The translations under genes were made by a program, and so were the position numbers. Positions 33,001 to 40,356 of a DNA stretch of 45,805 nucleotides are shown piece by piece. Positions within the stretch are counted from its first letter, which is position 1. Each line of letters begins with the position of its first letter. Origin of the DNA: Desulfobacteraceae bacterium (GTDB lineage Bacteria; Desulfobacterota; Desulfobacteria; Desulfobacterales; Desulfobacteraceae); the NCBI GenBank assembly GCA_016743945.1, contig JADGFI010000043.1, positions 1 to 45,805 on the forward strand, given 5' to 3'. The notes beneath the pieces are model-generated. The model worked only from the letters and a program-made list of their open reading frames with translations. It did not search any database and was not told the origin of the DNA.

Positions 33001-35033
33001 AAGATCTTGTTAACACCCTCTCAACCCTTACACAAAGCATCAAAGCCACTGTCTTTCATGGGGTAGCTCCTGCTCTTGCAACTTCGGTTAATCAGGAGGA
33101 TATAGTGGTTATTGCAAGTTTTAATCCTGCCGATTGGTCGGGTGAACTTACGGCATTAGCGCCTGATCCGGACACGGGAGATTGGGCCAATGTTCTTTGG
33201 CATGCAAGTGAGGCGCTTCCTTTTTCAAGAAAAGTGTATACCATTGATCCTGACAGTCTGGACGTTATTGCGTATTCAGATCTTAATTTAAGCGATGATA
33301 ATTATTTTGATTCCTTTAGCGATGGGTATCTTTGTAAACCCCTGGGAGATTTTATTAATTCAATCCCCGTAATCGTGGGAGACCCTTCTTTTTATTACAA
33401 TTTTGACGGGTACGATGCTTTTAAACCGTTACGGGACCCCATGGTTTATATCGGTTCAAATGATGGTGCTCTCCATGGGTTTTCCCTGGCGACCGGAGAA
33501 GAGAAGTGGGCGTTTGTACCCCTTAATCTCCAGGCTAAATTAAACCGGGCAAATGAGCCGGAATTTAATATGTGCGGAAAAGATTATTGCCATCAATTTT
33601 TTGTTGACGGTTCTCCCCAGGTTACAGATATTTATGACGGTTCAGGTTGGAAAACCATACTGGTCTGTGGTGAGGGGGAGGGGGGGGATGCCTATTTTGC
33701 TCTGGATATTACCGCTGGAACTTTTAATGAAACAGCCTATCCAGGACAATATTTGTGGCAGTTCTCAGATGATGCCAATTTATCGTATCTTCAAGATGAG
33801 GTGGATAATGATTTTGATGGGTCCATTGATGAGGCAGATGAAGCCAATAGTCAGCTGGGTGAAACAGGGGCAAAGGTCAGTGTTAATAGGATTGCAGATG
33901 GAGCAGGTAATACCTGGGGCGTTTTTTTTGGTTCAGGCTGCGCTTCAGCCAATCAGGAAAATAAGCAGGCATATTTGTACGGCATTGGGGCAATTAATAA
34001 AACCCCTTTATGGCACAGGGATGGGCTTAATATTAACCGGATAAAATTATCTGATTCTCCATTGTTCAATGATGTGGCGTCTCCCGTCCTGATTGCCGAT
34101 TATGAAGGAGATTATATTTCAGATTCGATCTATGTGGGAAACCGTTATGGAACCATGTACCGGGTTTCTAATATCGGTAAGGCTGAGAATCCTGTAATAA
34201 CCACATTGTTTGATTTTAATCCTTCCCGTTCATCGGCCACCCTTAATCCAATAAGTGCAAAGGCAACCTATGCCCATGGAATTGAAACCGAAACACAAAC
34301 TTATCCCATATGGATCTATTTTGGAACCGGAGCGTATAGAACACAGGCAGACAAAGCGAACACAAATTTGCAGTATTTTTTTGGCCTCAAGGATAATCGA
34401 GACTTGTCCAATTGCTATGTGTTCCCCTTTACAGGAGAGTCTTCAGATCCTTCTGATCCAATTGTATGCGGTGATCTTGTGGCGCTGGAGGCAAAATATA
34501 TAAGCGTAAATGTGACCATTGACGAAGGGGTGACAGCGGAAAAACAGGTCCGCTATATTGACGGGACTTGTACCAAAAATCAATCATGGTTTATTAAACT
34601 CTACGATGGACAGACCCATTTTAACGGTCCCGTTTTATTGGGAAGTGAACGCGTTATAGTGCAACCCCTGGTGGTGGGGGGGATTGTATTTTTTATAACC
34701 TATATTCCCGATTCTGATATTTGTAAGGCAAGTGGGAAAACATGGCTTTTTGCCGTGGATTACCATACCGGTTGTGCATCGACAAATCCGGTGTTCGACC
34801 TGAATGGTGACGGTTTGTTTGATGAAAAAGACACGATACCAAACTCGAAGGATCCTGATAATCCCTATTTTCCGGCTGCAGTTTCCATTGAGGGAGGGCC
34901 GGGTTCTAAACCGGTATTAGGTCCCGGCAACATTTTGTTCATAACGACTCCTGTTGGCGGGTTGGAAGCAATAAAGGTGAATCTGCCGGCGCTTAAGGTA
35001 AGGCTGGGGTCCTGGAAGGAAAATACAAAATGA
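30003..35033 (+). CDS. pilY1: PilY1-like type IV pilus tip protein with repeated sandwich domains
   Basis: This 1676-residue exported protein has a signal peptide at residues 1-28. Residues 30-199 and 314-481 are two copies of one beta-sandwich module (openings IRVSHGDDDAQE and CVSASSDDAAES, endings LLHIEY), each followed by an Ig/BACON-like domain. A VWA domain starts near 615 with the MIDAS DVSSSM (622-627) but is interrupted at 640-814 by a third module in swapped order (C-half then N-half), resuming at RIDIGKDVIREL. From about 1020 comes the PilY1 beta-propeller, with acidic calcium-like loops DNDFDGSIDEAD and DLNGDGLFDEKD. PilY1 controls pilus extension, adhesion and surface sensing. A 15-bp inverted repeat lies at codons 4-16. 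A small overlapping gene (ATGA) follows. Confidence 0.9.
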   Translation: MNSSHKINRIRLILWLCLMFSLPFSVFGDEIEIRVSHGDDDAQEKISTGEISLGNTDLEMTWGDGDQVIGIRFLSIFIPSGAVITNAHMAFKAASDQTAATDLVIRGEDSDDAGRFTVNNRDITDRAVTNAVANWRVPPWNNNSIYETPDLTSLVQEIINRGGWVSGNDMVFVITGSGRRRVDSYEGSNENAPLLHIEYTQTAMPYIQVNQPFLAPSCLVGNTPAPDTFTITNSGTADLNYRLTDDQDWASLSSNRGVLSAGATTAITVEYTVCSMDPGSYNALITIEGTGSPLAPNSPVDINVTLELQVPTLEICVSASSDDAAESETGTMNLFSPDLALGHETTDQIMGIRFQNVVVPPGALITKAYIEFDVEEEVNINPVDLDIFGEASDNPAAFSVKTHNISDRIKTDQFIGWNTLLDWHMGEQHKTPDLRCVVQAIAGRTGWSSKNAMAFIIQGSGKRVAHSYDGLGVPPLLHIEYRQGRFPNISVNRNNIGAMCYEGSNAVEDSIIITNTGDEVLTYTMAVETPGNDPWLTVSAPGSTGVLNPGVTAEHTITYKTSPLVPGNYNATIAVTGRNTPNSPYEIDVTLTVLALPAPTTCGSVPIYTKDLISPAIMVLLDVSSSMTRMMNITRVINPHTPDVSSIVQEIVNREGWRYENSMGFIITGTGHRTASSYDGNSGFAPLLHVEYNDGRVREINIRVSQGSDDAEESSSGSMDMESSDLEIVSESSVQTLGLRFQNVAIPQNAIIVTATIEFEIDEQQSEDTNIRIHGQAHDSPAEFTTKKHNISARARTASSVAWNTIEPWEAGAQMRRIDIGKDVIRELVKDRSIAWGFGTFCSKTEDGYTSDMDYTKIHVGCQFNDDIHQAALQTAIAETVTHFGTPFDHSIKAVNKYFMGNKKDGDGDAYNRLYCQPKFLIDITDGLGNGTEADVVLETNALCDSDVTPVAVGFGIDNAVQIEAMAKISNERGRSSSALYSLHREINGIGQPFLAGNREDLVNTLSTLTQSIKATVFHGVAPALATSVNQEDIVVIASFNPADWSGELTALAPDPDTGDWANVLWHASEALPFSRKVYTIDPDSLDVIAYSDLNLSDDNYFDSFSDGYLCKPLGDFINSIPVIVGDPSFYYNFDGYDAFKPLRDPMVYIGSNDGALHGFSLATGEEKWAFVPLNLQAKLNRANEPEFNMCGKDYCHQFFVDGSPQVTDIYDGSGWKTILVCGEGEGGDAYFALDITAGTFNETAYPGQYLWQFSDDANLSYLQDEVDNDFDGSIDEADEANSQLGETGAKVSVNRIADGAGNTWGVFFGSGCASANQENKQAYLYGIGAINKTPLWHRDGLNINRIKLSDSPLFNDVASPVLIADYEGDYISDSIYVGNRYGTMYRVSNIGKAENPVITTLFDFNPSRSSATLNPISAKATYAHGIETETQTYPIWIYFGTGAYRTQADKANTNLQYFFGLKDNRDLSNCYVFPFTGESSDPSDPIVCGDLVALEAKYISVNVTIDEGVTAEKQVRYIDGTCTKNQSWFIKLYDGQTHFNGPVLLGSERVIVQPLVVGGIVFFITYIPDSDICKASGKTWLFAVDYHTGCASTNPVFDLNGDGLFDEKDTIPNSKDPDNPYFPAAVSIEGGPGSKPVLGPGNILFITTPVGGLEAIKVNLPALKVRLGSWKENTK
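30012..30049 (+). promoter_or_regulatory. Perfect 15-bp inverted repeat inside the pilY1 start region
   Basis: AGCCATAAAATTAAC at 30012-30026 is the exact reverse complement of GTTAATTTTATGGCT at 30035-30049, with the 8-base spacer AGGATCCG. It begins 9 bases after the A of the pilY1 start codon. In mRNA it would form a strong hairpin over codons 4-16, where it could limit ribosome entry. It also encodes the signal peptide. Confidence 0.7.
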
Positions 35034-35192
35034 AATTTTTAACATCAGCGCCCAAAAAGGTTGAAGAATACAATTTGAAAGTGGAATTCGCTCCCTGGGG
35101 GAGGACCCCTTGACACCGGGCGCATCTACCAGTCTTACCCCATAGAAGTAAAAATAAGCAAAAAAACAGGGCTTGAGCGAAAAAAAAGTTGA
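35030..35192 (+). pseudogene. Frameshifted small gene overlapping the pilY1 stop
   Basis: An ATG at 35030 overlaps the pilY1 stop as ATGA and reads 27 residues (MKFLTSAPKKVEEYN start) to a stop at 35111. If the GGGGG run at 35097-35101 had four G instead of five, reading would continue as APWGGPLDTGRIYQSYP and on to a stop at 35190-35192, giving a basic protein of 53 residues. The second half has protein-like composition and no function is recognised. It is either a pseudogene, a sequencing slip at the G-run, or a frameshift site. Confidence 0.5.
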
Positions 35193-35278
35193 GTTCAATA
35201 AATAAAAGATTGATTTATTTGGAAAAAAGTATCATTAAATTCATGGATATTATCTTTTAAAAAGGAATCTATATATCA

Positions 35279-35620
35279 GTGAAAAAGGATACTGAAGAAA
35301 TTAACAGGATGGATTTGCGAGGTGAGACCAGAACCAAGAGCCTTAAAAATGCCAGTGTTGAATTTAAGCCAGGGGAGAGTGAACTGGTTCATCATTTTAA
35401 ACTAAAAGATTTTTCCGCAGAAGGGTTTGGCATTTTGGTGCGTAAAGATTCCAAGGTGCTCAAGCATATCAAACCAGGGCATGTTTTTACCATGATGTTT
35501 CATCCGGATAGGGCTGCCAAGGGTCCTGTAACTCATCATACCGAAATAAAACACATTTCAGAACCAGCGCCTGGAACATACCAGGGTCATTTGGTGGTAG
35601 GGCTTTTGATCCTTGAATAA
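35279..35620 (+). CDS. PilZ-like domain protein
   Basis: This 113-residue cytoplasmic protein has the general shape of a PilZ domain: a basic stretch with RGETRTKSLKN near residues 14-24 and a LKDFSAEGFGILV strand (residues 42-54) like the D/NxSxxG part of the PilZ motif. Classical PilZ begins RxxxR, which is only partly met. If true, it would bind c-di-GMP and could tune the pilus genes upstream. The start is GTG with AAAGGAA upstream but a rather long spacer; an internal ATG at 35309 is an alternative. The preceding gap 35193-35278 has no gene. The assignment is tentative. Confidence 0.6.
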   Translation: MKKDTEEINRMDLRGETRTKSLKNASVEFKPGESELVHHFKLKDFSAEGFGILVRKDSKVLKHIKPGHVFTMMFHPDRAAKGPVTHHTEIKHISEPAPGTYQGHLVVGLLILE

Positions 35621-35731
35621 AGCAAATACGGATCAATTTTATATCTTTCATTGAAATAGGCTTCACGTCAACAGCGTTTAGCCAGAGATTAAGAAGAAAA
35701 TTCAATACAATCAAACCAGGAATAATACCCT

Positions 35732-36394
35732 ATGCCGGATTCGTCTGAACCCAAAACCCGGTTTCCCGAATTTCTTCCCTATGTGGTGCCTTTTTTTGTT
35801 TTTGCCGGGTTTACCTATCTGGTACCCGTATTTAGCCTGTCCAAAGCCCTGGTAACCCCTGCCAAAATATTATCGGTGACGGTATTGTTGCTTTTCTATT
35901 GGCCCCGGGTCAAGCATGAAATTAAGGTATGTCTTGATTTAAATGCTGTGATGGCGGGTATTGCTATTTTTATCCTCTGGGTGGGGCTTGAAGATTTTTA
36001 TCCTAAAATCGGCTTTGAATCTGGTTTTAACCCCTTTGAGTTGGCCCGGGGACCCTATGTCTATATCCTCATGGCAAGCCACCTATTTGGTGCTGTCCTG
36101 GTTGTCCCTGTCATGGAGGAATTGTTTTGGCGATCTTTTGCCCTGCGATTTCTCATTAATACCAATTTTACACGATACACCCTTGGTACCTTTACCTGGT
36201 TTTCATATATTTTTGTTTCCATTGGGTTTGGACTGGAACACCAGCGGTGGTTGCCGGGAATATTTTCCGGTCTTATTTATGCCATGCTCCTCTATCAGAA
36301 AAAAAATTTATTTTCCCCCATCCTTGCCCATGGAGTTTTCAATTGCCTGTTAGGTGTTTATGTCATTGTAAACAATGAATGGGGATTCTGGTAA
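35732..36394 (+). CDS. CPBP-family intramembrane protease (CAAX protease-related)
   Basis: This 220-residue protein has about six hydrophobic helices and the CPBP/Abi motif: EE followed by R in VMEELFWRSF (around residue 130), a second-motif FGLEHQRWLPG with His, and ILAHGVFN near the C terminus. It resembles CAAX prenyl protease-related proteins found with exosortase systems, but no exosortase is in this window. CPBP proteases cleave membrane-bound peptides. AGGAATAATACCCT precedes the ATG. The gene stands between a PilZ-like gene and the MFS transporter on the opposite strand. Confidence 0.85.
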   Translation: MPDSSEPKTRFPEFLPYVVPFFVFAGFTYLVPVFSLSKALVTPAKILSVTVLLLFYWPRVKHEIKVCLDLNAVMAGIAIFILWVGLEDFYPKIGFESGFNPFELARGPYVYILMASHLFGAVLVVPVMEELFWRSFALRFLINTNFTRYTLGTFTWFSYIFVSIGFGLEHQRWLPGIFSGLIYAMLLYQKKNLFSPILAHGVFNCLLGVYVIVNNEWGFW

Positions 36395-36465
36395 TCCTCC
36401 TATCGTCGTTGTTCGGGTCAATGGGCCTGGAATTTTTTTTGCAGACAATGCCTGTAAGAAAATAA

Positions 36466-37635
36466 TTATGCTTTGTCAGGCTGATAACCCTTTAGGAAAA
36501 AAGTAACAGCCACACTTCCCGTTAATATCAAGCAGCTTCCAACGATGAACACCTGGGAAAGGCCAAAAAGATCCAGGATAATTCCCGAAAGAATAGGGGA
36601 GACAATCATGCCCAGGCTCCAGGCAGCATCGGTGATGCCCATAAGCGCTGCCATGCCCATGGTTCGGCCCAGTTGGCCGGTGATGACAAGGCCTCCGGGC
36701 AGGGCTAAACCATTGGCCATGCCCATGAGAATATTCAAAAAAAGGATCATGGTAAAGCCTTCAACAAATGGCATCCACAACACTATCAACCCCGAGGCAA
36801 AGGTGCCAAAAATAATAAAATATTTGGGGTTAATTCGGTCTGCAAGCGTTCCCACGAAACGCTGGAGAAATGCAATGAGAAATATATTTGCTCCCAGAAT
36901 GACGCCCACCTGGGAACTTGTCAAGTTGAGTTGAAGGGCAAGAATTGGTAAAAAAGTATATACCGCCCCCTGGCCCGAGGCCGTGAAAAACCGCGTCAAA
37001 AAAATTCCCAGAACAACCCGATGCGCTATGATCTTTTTGAAAGAAACACCGCCAGAATTTTTTCCGGATAAAGGGCACTTTTTTTCAGGGGGTATAAAGA
37101 TCATTACCAACACACAGGTTAAAAGGGCCAATCCTCCCATTGAATAAAAGGCTGCATTCATACCAAAATGATCCCGAATCATTCCACCTAGCACAGGTCC
37201 TATACCAAGGCCCAGCATCACCGACATGTTCAAGGTGCCCATATACAGACCTAACTTTTGTCTGGGCGCAATATCAGCGACAAGGGCCATGGCAATAGGA
37301 ACCACAAGTACAGAGGTCATGCCATGGAAAAACCGAACAAGTATCAGGGTTTCGGCCCGGGCCGGCAATACATAGAATACCGAAATAAGGGCATAGAGAA
37401 AAAGTCCTGTTGCAATAAAATTCTTGCGTCCCCATTTGTCGGAAAGGCGTCCGACCAGGGGATTGAACAGGGTCCGGGAAATATTAAAAGAAGCAATAAT
37501 GAGTCCGACTAAAAAGCCGCCGGCACCCAGTTCCAACGCATATACCGGTATAATCGGCCAGATGATTCCCAGGCCGATCATGGCTACTCCGACGGAGACG
37601 GAAAGTAAAAAGAGAGTAGCTGAAGACCGGTTCAT
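36466..37635 (-). CDS. MFS transporter
   Basis: This 389-residue major facilitator protein has about twelve hydrophobic helices. The signature between helices 2 and 3 is visible as GRLSDKWGRKN (residues about 62-72), and a motif-C-like GLGIGPVLGG lies in helix 5. The family exports drugs or metabolites by proton antiport; the substrate is not predictable. It ends convergent with the CPBP gene, whose stop is 71 bases away. A decayed radical-SAM fragment lies directly upstream on the same strand, ending 3 bases before the transporter start codon. Confidence 0.9.
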   Translation of the reverse strand: MNRSSATLFLLSVSVGVAMIGLGIIWPIIPVYALELGAGGFLVGLIIASFNISRTLFNPLVGRLSDKWGRKNFIATGLFLYALISVFYVLPARAETLILVRFFHGMTSVLVVPIAMALVADIAPRQKLGLYMGTLNMSVMLGLGIGPVLGGMIRDHFGMNAAFYSMGGLALLTCVLVMIFIPPEKKCPLSGKNSGGVSFKKIIAHRVVLGIFLTRFFTASGQGAVYTFLPILALQLNLTSSQVGVILGANIFLIAFLQRFVGTLADRINPKYFIIFGTFASGLIVLWMPFVEGFTMILFLNILMGMANGLALPGGLVITGQLGRTMGMAALMGITDAAWSLGMIVSPILSGIILDLFGLSQVFIVGSCLILTGSVAVTFFLKGYQPDKA

Positions 37636-37638
37636 TTC

Positions 37639-37860
37639 TTACAGTCCCCGCATCCATTCCGGTTTAAGGTTTATATTGTCGGCCAGGGCATTGTGTCTTT
37701 TGTCTTTCAGGGCAAATTTTTTGTTCGTATCTTCGTAAAAGGTGCATTTAGAATGGGAATAGCCAAGGGTTGCCTGCAAGAGGATTGAATTAGCGTGACT
37801 GGGAGGGCGGATATAATTTCCCACATGGTGGAAGTTATTAAAAAGGCAATGGGTATTCAT
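37639..37860 (-). pseudogene. Decayed radical-SAM protein remnant
   Basis: A 73-codon frame opens with a segment like the N terminus of a radical-SAM family: VGNYIRPPSHANSILLQATLG, then YSHSKCTFY where the family has CSHNKCTFC. Two of the three cluster cysteines are therefore tyrosine. After KKFALKD the sequence jumps to a C-terminal-type end (LKPEWMRGL), so most of the enzyme is missing. The remnant must be non-functional as a radical-SAM enzyme. The family comparison is from memory. Confidence 0.55.
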
Positions 37861-37978
37861 CGGGAAAAATTTCTCCGGATAGTTGTGGTTTTAAGGTTAC
37901 CTGTAAATGAATCTTCTTTTTAAAGGGTTTATTTGTGTTTGTCACTGGATAATTTTTATGGCGTCTCGTATAAATGTG

Positions 37979-38016
37979 TAATAGTATAAATGCATCCTAA
38001 TAGTATACATGCATCA
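37979..38016 (+). repeat. Two-copy 19-bp direct repeat
   Basis: TAATAGTATAAATGCATCC is followed directly by TAATAGTATACATGCATCA, differing at two positions. Each copy holds the palindrome ATGCAT. It lies upstream of the release-factor-like gene, where it could be an operator. No other gene is seen in 37861-38069. Confidence 0.7.
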
Positions 38017-38069
38017 TGGGGGGGGAGAAAAACGGATTTAATGGAACAGGGCGTATGCCCGGGGAAATA

Positions 38070-38414
38070 ATGGGACCGGATAAAAAAAAAATTGATGCCC
38101 TGGAAGCAAAGATGGCAGAGTTGGGGATTCACCGGCAAGACATCAAAGAAAAATTTATCAAAGCCTCGGGCAGGGGGGGGCAAAAAGTAAATAAAACTTC
38201 GTCTGCCGTTTTTGTGAGCCACGAAAAAACAGGGCTTAGTGTAAAGGTTGATAAACACAGGTCCCAACATTTAAATCGATTTCTTGCGTTAAGAAGCCTT
38301 GTTGAAAAGATTGAAGCCAAAATGACGGGTCACCGGCAAACAGAGCAATTTGAGAAAATTCGAAAACAGAAACAAAAACGGAAAAAAAGGAACCAGATAA
38401 AACTTTCTTCTTAA
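38070..38414 (+). CDS. Peptide chain release factor-like protein (GGQ domain)
   Basis: This protein of about 114 residues carries an RF-1-type peptidyl-tRNA hydrolysis domain: the GRGGQKVNKTSS segment (catalytic GGQ) and RSQHLNRFLALRSLVEKI, followed by a lysine-rich tail (KQKQKRKKRNQ) as in ribosome rescue factors such as ArfB. No codon-recognition domain is present. The likely role is rescue of stalled ribosomes. The start at 38070 was chosen because homologous proteins begin near the MGPDKKK segment; 38016 and 38055 are in-frame alternatives. Its stop overlaps that of the convergent gene by 3 bases. Confidence 0.85.
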   Translation: MGPDKKKIDALEAKMAELGIHRQDIKEKFIKASGRGGQKVNKTSSAVFVSHEKTGLSVKVDKHRSQHLNRFLALRSLVEKIEAKMTGHRQTEQFEKIRKQKQKRKKRNQIKLSS

Positions 38415-38842
38415 AAGGCGCCCAGTTGACAGGGTTTAATCTTGATGTCCATTCTTTCACAGGCAGACCCCACGTCCTGCTTTTTGATTTTCAAGTTAGT
38501 GGCAATCTCCCAGCACAGACGGCAGGAAATTTTGTTGTCCGTTTTTGTTTCATTCAATGCATCCCTCAGCTCCTTTGATACCTCAATATCTGGATTGATT
38601 TTTTTTGTTTCAGGAAAATGCCCAAAAAGCCCAATCTGACACCGGTAAATTCGATATTCCATAAGATCTATCTGAACCCCAATCTCCAAGGGTAAAATGC
38701 CAAGATCTTTGGCGATTCTGTGTGCAGATGCACAGGCTAAATTGCCATCGTCTGCCAGGGAATTGATCTTTTTGGAAATGGTTTCATCGATCATTTTCCC
38801 CTGGTGTTTATTTGCGTAATGTCCTTTGTCCTGATGTGCCAT
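38411..38842 (-). CDS. Conserved hypothetical protein with duplicated domain
   Basis: This 143-residue cytoplasmic protein is not recognised. It contains two related halves: residues about 34-78 (LACASAHRIAKDLGI ... YRCQIGLFG) and about 104-143 (ISCRLCWEIATNLKI ... IKPCQLGAF). Each has a Cys near the start and an x-C-Q-L/I-G motif near the end, which suggests two metal-binding or helix-turn units. There is no signal peptide or membrane segment. It is convergent with the release-factor-like gene and divergent from the PPDK-regulator gene. The function is unknown. Confidence 0.75.
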   Translation of the reverse strand: MAHQDKGHYANKHQGKMIDETISKKINSLADDGNLACASAHRIAKDLGILPLEIGVQIDLMEYRIYRCQIGLFGHFPETKKINPDIEVSKELRDALNETKTDNKISCRLCWEIATNLKIKKQDVGSACERMDIKIKPCQLGAF

Positions 38843-38924
38843 GGCGCCTTCCTGTTTGACTCTCGTTAAGGGTTAAGATATGACTGCTTTTATACTCTAA
38901 ATTAGGGAAAAAGGATATCTTTTT

Positions 38925-39776
38925 ATGATAGATGAAATTGTCGCCAATGATTTTCAAATGATTTATATTGCCTCCTGCGGGGAGGGTATTAATGCCTTCA
39001 ACCTTGTTGAATCGACCCTGGTGCAGTTCCCAGGCAGTGAGATTTCCGTTGTAAAAGTGCCCCATATCCGGTCGGAAAGTCAGGTGGACGAACTTATTGA
39101 CAAGGTAAAGGATGTTGAAAGCCTTATCGTTCATACCATTGTAAATTCTGAACTTCGAAAATACCTGACCCGGAAAGGGATTAAACATCATATTGTCACC
39201 ATTGATTTAATGGGACCTATCCTGTCTAAGATTCAGGCATTTTTAAGCAAGGACCCCCTTGAAAAACCGGGCCTTTACAGGGAAATTCACCAGATAGATC
39301 TAAATCAGGTATCTGCCATAGATTTTGCCCTTGGCCACGATGACGGATTAAATCCAGACACCTTGATGGATTCAGAAATTGTCCTGCTGGGATTGTCCCG
39401 TGCCGGTAAAACACCTTTGTCCATGTACATGGCCGTCATGGGATGGAAGGTGGCCAATATCCCTTATGTTCCGGGGATTCCCATGCCGGGAACCCTTGAT
39501 ACAGTGGACCGAAGACGGGTGATTGCTTTGAATATTAACGTGGAGCAGCTTTTCTCCCACCGGAAGATGAGACAGGAAAGCCTGGGAACCACTGATATTT
39601 ATTCATATGTTTCAAAACAAGAGATTGAAGATGAAATACAAAAGGCCCAGAAATATTATATTACACGGGGGTTCTCAATGATTAACGTGAGCAATAAACC
39701 CATTGAAACCAGTGCTGAGGAAATCATTGAAATGATAACCCGGCGATTTATGGCAAATGCGCATCTGGGCACCTGA
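38925..39776 (+). CDS. ppsR: Kinase/pyrophosphorylase of the PPDK/PEP-synthase regulator family (DUF299)
   Basis: This 283-residue protein is a DUF299 bifunctional kinase/pyrophosphorylase that switches pyruvate phosphate dikinase or PEP synthase off (ADP-dependent phosphorylation) and on (Pi-dependent dephosphorylation). The P-loop GLSRAGKT is at 156-163, and the N-terminal part (VKVPHIRS) and C-terminal YYITRGFSMINVSNKPIE match the family. A pyruvate phosphate dikinase gene lies 1.9 kb downstream, which favours a PPDK regulatory role over PEP synthase. Weak ribosome-site sequence (AAAAAGGATA) is present. The gene is divergent from the upstream hypothetical gene. Confidence 0.9.
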   Translation: MIDEIVANDFQMIYIASCGEGINAFNLVESTLVQFPGSEISVVKVPHIRSESQVDELIDKVKDVESLIVHTIVNSELRKYLTRKGIKHHIVTIDLMGPILSKIQAFLSKDPLEKPGLYREIHQIDLNQVSAIDFALGHDDGLNPDTLMDSEIVLLGLSRAGKTPLSMYMAVMGWKVANIPYVPGIPMPGTLDTVDRRRVIALNINVEQLFSHRKMRQESLGTTDIYSYVSKQEIEDEIQKAQKYYITRGFSMINVSNKPIETSAEEIIEMITRRFMANAHLGT

Positions 39777-39915
39777 GGGAGGTATCGTTGATGTAAAGGT
39801 CACTTTATGCGTTTAAGGTCATTGAATTGTTTTTTTGGAAAGAACTATGGAATTCATCGGAAAATGACACTATATTATCCAAAGACATGTAAACAAAAAA
39901 GACAGGGAGCATCTT

Positions 39916-40278
39916 ATTAAACTACCAGGGAAGCCCTTTGAGAGACGAAGACACAAAGACTTCTGGACATATCTTTTTATTTTGATCAGTTTTTGTGCAT
40001 GGGGGGGGCTCTTTGTTTCTCTTCTGGCGTTTCACCGGGCTCAACCGGAATTTGAAACCTTTTTTGATAAATTTTATAGGTTAGACCTGCGAACCACTTG
40101 GGATATGACCTTTGTGCAGTACCTTGTATCTACCATCATCCTTGGGTTGATTGTAAGTATTCTCGGGCTTGGATTAAGTCGTTTTCGGGCCAGGAGAGAA
40201 ACAGATCATAAAAAACATTTGATCCTCCTTGGTTTTTTGTATCTTGTCCTCTTTTTTACATATATGATGATCAGATAA
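39916..40278 (+). CDS. Small membrane protein, possible ATT start
   Basis: This protein of about 120 residues has three hydrophobic helices (around FWTYLFILISFCAWGGLFVSLL, FVQYLVSTIILGLIVSILGLG and LILLGFLYLVLFFTYMM), separated by basic loops (PFERRRHKD, RFRARRETDHKKH). No ATG, GTG or well-placed TTG opens the frame. The only in-frame site with a good ribosome signal is ATT at 39916, 6 bases after AGGGAG. A TTG at 39982 would cut into the first helix and has no ribosome site. The function is unknown. The gene lies downstream of the PPDK regulator. Confidence 0.6.
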   Translation: MKLPGKPFERRRHKDFWTYLFILISFCAWGGLFVSLLAFHRAQPEFETFFDKFYRLDLRTTWDMTFVQYLVSTIILGLIVSILGLGLSRFRARRETDHKKHLILLGFLYLVLFFTYMMIR

Positions 40279-40356
40279 AGGATTTATCGTGGATTGCCGA
40301 TACCTTTGTCATAATATCCTTTATTATAACTTGATTAATAAACTTAGGAATGGTTC

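Noticed and set aside
40275..40324. Inverted repeat ATAAAGGAT/ATCCTTTAT
   Set aside because: The arms are 9 bases with a 32-base loop and no T-run, so a terminator call is not supported.
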